In this document: positions 15,126 to 16,517 of the stretch, one piece after another
Layout: each line of letters begins with the position of its first letter
Position numbering within the stretch: the first letter of the stretch is position 1
Assembly (NCBI GenBank): GCA_018663565.1
Contig: JABJQE010000270.1
Span: 1-16,517, forward strand
Reading direction: 5' to 3'
Length of the DNA stretch: 16,517 bases
Origin: Phycisphaerae bacterium
Lineage (GTDB): Bacteria > Planctomycetota > Phycisphaerae > Phycisphaerales > SM1A02
Notes under the pieces: model-generated
Seen by the model: the letters and a program-made list of their open reading frames with translations, nothing else
Database searches by the model: none
What the model was told of the DNA's origin: nothing
Made by a program: the position numbers and the translations under genes

Positions 15126-16517
15126 TCAGTTGCAGGCACCCCACTGTGAGAGCAGACTGATGAGGTCAGCGACACCAACTGTGCCGGTGTCATCGATATC
15201 AGCAAGCACGTCGCTGCTGCCCCACGCGGAGATGAGCCATTGCAGGTCATCGCTATCAACTTGTTCATCTGTGCCGCCATCAATATCACCTGAGCAGCCT
15301 GGGCATGAGTCAATCATGCGGTTGCCGCCACCGTCGACATAATCACCGTCAAGTTGAGCGGGTGAGTTTTGGCACAGTACGGTTCGAGAGAGCACCGGTC
15401 CGCCAGCGGTGTTGTAGATGCCGCCGCCGGTGTTGCCGGTCACGGTGCAACTCACGAGCGATGGGTTGCTGTCCGAACTGTAAAGACCACCACCGTTTCC
15501 GGCGGAGTTGTTTGCAAATGTGCAGTTGATGAACGAGGGGCTGACTGCGTTGATATCGTTCTGATAGCAGTATGCGCCGCCACCAAGTGATGTGGCTACA
15601 TTGCTGTCCATAATGCAGTCGGTGAAGACTGGTGAACTATCTACGCAATAGACGCCAGCGCCCGTTGTGCTATACCCGCCAGTAATTGTGAAGCCCTTGA
15701 TGAGCACACCCTCTTCGTGGCTCGAGCACGTCACGACACGTCGTGCATCTTCGCCATCGATAAAGGTGCGATCAGCACCGGCAATACCTTCGATGGTGAC
15801 AGACGTCCCGTAGAGTTTGAGCACTGTTTCGCCCGAACCAAGATGGGTGCCGGGTTCAACCAAGATTGTGTCGCCATCTGAGGAGGCATTGATTGCCTCT
15901 TGGATGGTGGCGTACTGATCAGGCACCAAGCGATAGCCGGTGTCTGGTGTGCAGTAGTTGTTGTCGGTGCAATCTGTGTCTGCTCCGAGCCATGCGCCGC
16001 TGCAATCAGGTTCGGTGCTGATGGAACACTCGCCCTCCAGGCAGCATGCGCCATCTGGTCCTGGCGTACTGTTGCATGGGCTATTGCTGCAGTCGGTTCC
16101 TGAGCCGAGCCACGTACCGCCGCAGTCAGATTCGTTGACGACCATGCAGGAATCGCCCACGCAGCAGCCGCCTTGATTGAGCATTTCAAGGGCATTGAGG
16201 GCGTTGACGAAGCCGTGTCCAAAGTGATCGTCGAAGCCAGCGTCGCCAAGGTCCACGGCACTGGCATAGAGGATTTGCTCACATTCGATAGCAGTGAGTT
16301 CCATGTCCTCAGACATTAACAACGCGGCGACGCCGGCGGCATAGGGAGCCGAGAACGATGTGCCGTCGCTGAAGTCATACCCGCCACCGAGTTGGGTGGT
16401 GTAGATGCCTTCTCCAGGCGCGGCGAATGCAAGGTCTTCGCTCCACTGACTAAACACTGCGAGGTCGCCATTGTGGTCGAGCGCGGCGATCGAATTGATT
16501 GTGGGAAGTCGTGAGGG
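15126..16517 (-). CDS. Secreted subtilase (S8) with GACC repeats, beta-helix and dockerin-like tail; N-terminal part beyond the right edge
   Basis: 463 codons are visible, open to the window edge. The first residues (LPTINSIAALDHNGDLAVFS) and FAAPGEGIYTT are the end of an S8 catalytic domain, and DGTSFSAPYAAGVAALL holds the catalytic Ser (visible residue 54). The catalytic Asp and His are outside the window. Two GACC-type cysteine repeats follow (about visible 115-189), then a right-handed beta-helix starting YATIQEAINASSDGDTILVE, with GFTITGG, SPVFTDC and SPSFINC rungs. The dockerin-like tail is DIDGGTDEQVDSDDLQWL and DIDDTGTVGVADLISLL, preceded by CPGC. The catalytic domain is canonical, unlike the pair at 3429-6562. 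The whole C-terminal block is homologous to that of the metallopeptidase encoded next. An internal GTG (16457) is not the real start, because it lies within the conserved domain. Confidence 0.9.
   Translation of the reverse strand, partial: PSRLPTINSIAALDHNGDLAVFSQWSEDLAFAAPGEGIYTTQLGGGYDFSDGTSFSAPYAAGVAALLMSEDMELTAIECEQILYASAVDLGDAGFDDHFGHGFVNALNALEMLNQGGCCVGDSCMVVNESDCGGTWLGSGTDCSNSPCNSTPGPDGACCLEGECSISTEPDCSGAWLGADTDCTDNNYCTPDTGYRLVPDQYATIQEAINASSDGDTILVEPGTHLGSGETVLKLYGTSVTIEGIAGADRTFIDGEDARRVVTCSSHEEGVLIKGFTITGGYSTTGAGVYCVDSSPVFTDCIMDSNVATSLGGGAYCYQNDINAVSPSFINCTFANNSAGNGGGLYSSDSNPSLVSCTVTGNTGGGIYNTAGGPVLSRTVLCQNSPAQLDGDYVDGGGNRMIDSCPGCSGDIDGGTDEQVDSDDLQWLISAWGSSDVLADIDDTGTVGVADLISLLSQWGACN
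15951..16173 (-). repeat. Two tandem GACC cysteine repeats in the subtilase gene
   Basis: The units begin GGCCVGDSC and GACCLEGEC and contain GTWLGSGTDC and GAWLGADTDC. They match the four-unit array of the metallopeptidase gene in spacing and cysteine pattern, so copy number differs (two against four) between the two genes. Confidence 0.8.

Overview
The window looks like chromosomal DNA from a planctomycete of the Phycisphaerae type. The main reason is that five secreted proteins of unrelated function end in a paired EF-hand, dockerin-like tail (DxNxDGxVxVxDLLxLLxxWG, often with a CxxC between the halves), and two also carry 'GACC' cysteine repeats and a right-handed beta-helix. I associate this combination with that class from general knowledge; no search was possible. 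No tRNA, rRNA, CRISPR array, transposase or phage gene was seen, and no stretch longer than about 140 bases lacks a gene.

Layout. Positions 1-7332 are entirely minus-strand. In transcription order they hold a putative lipoprotein (6634-7332), two tandem, overlapping, divergent subtilisin-like secreted proteins (5003-6562 and 3429-5006), a two-domain iron(III)-type ABC permease (1617-3353), nuoD (214-1503) and the start of nuoE (1-198). Positions 7442-12432 are plus-strand: a secreted five-haem c-type cytochrome with a dockerin-like tail, pyrB (aspartate carbamoyltransferase), and a cytoplasmic GH15 glucoamylase-family enzyme. From 12448 to the right edge the strand is minus again: a secreted metzincin metallopeptidase and, upstream of it, a canonical subtilase cut by the window edge. 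Both of these carry the same C-terminal block of GACC repeats, beta-helix and dockerin-like tail.

How the genes relate. nuoD-nuoE is the start of a respiratory complex I block, but nuoA, nuoB and nuoC are not upstream, where an iron permease sits instead. The peptidase-like genes and the cytochrome share one kind of C-terminal tail, suggesting a common surface, sorting or assembly system. pyrB and the GH15 gene are ordinary cytoplasmic metabolism, closely spaced with no obvious functional link.

The points most worth following are the tandem subtilase-like pair, in which the usual catalytic Asp position appears to be Glu and the loop before the Ser is very short; the graft of one C-terminal block onto two unrelated protease folds; the dockerin-like tail on a multihaem cytochrome; and -10-like hexamers lying directly before starts without a Shine-Dalgarno sequence (nuoD, pyrB), which suggest leaderless or near-leaderless mRNAs.
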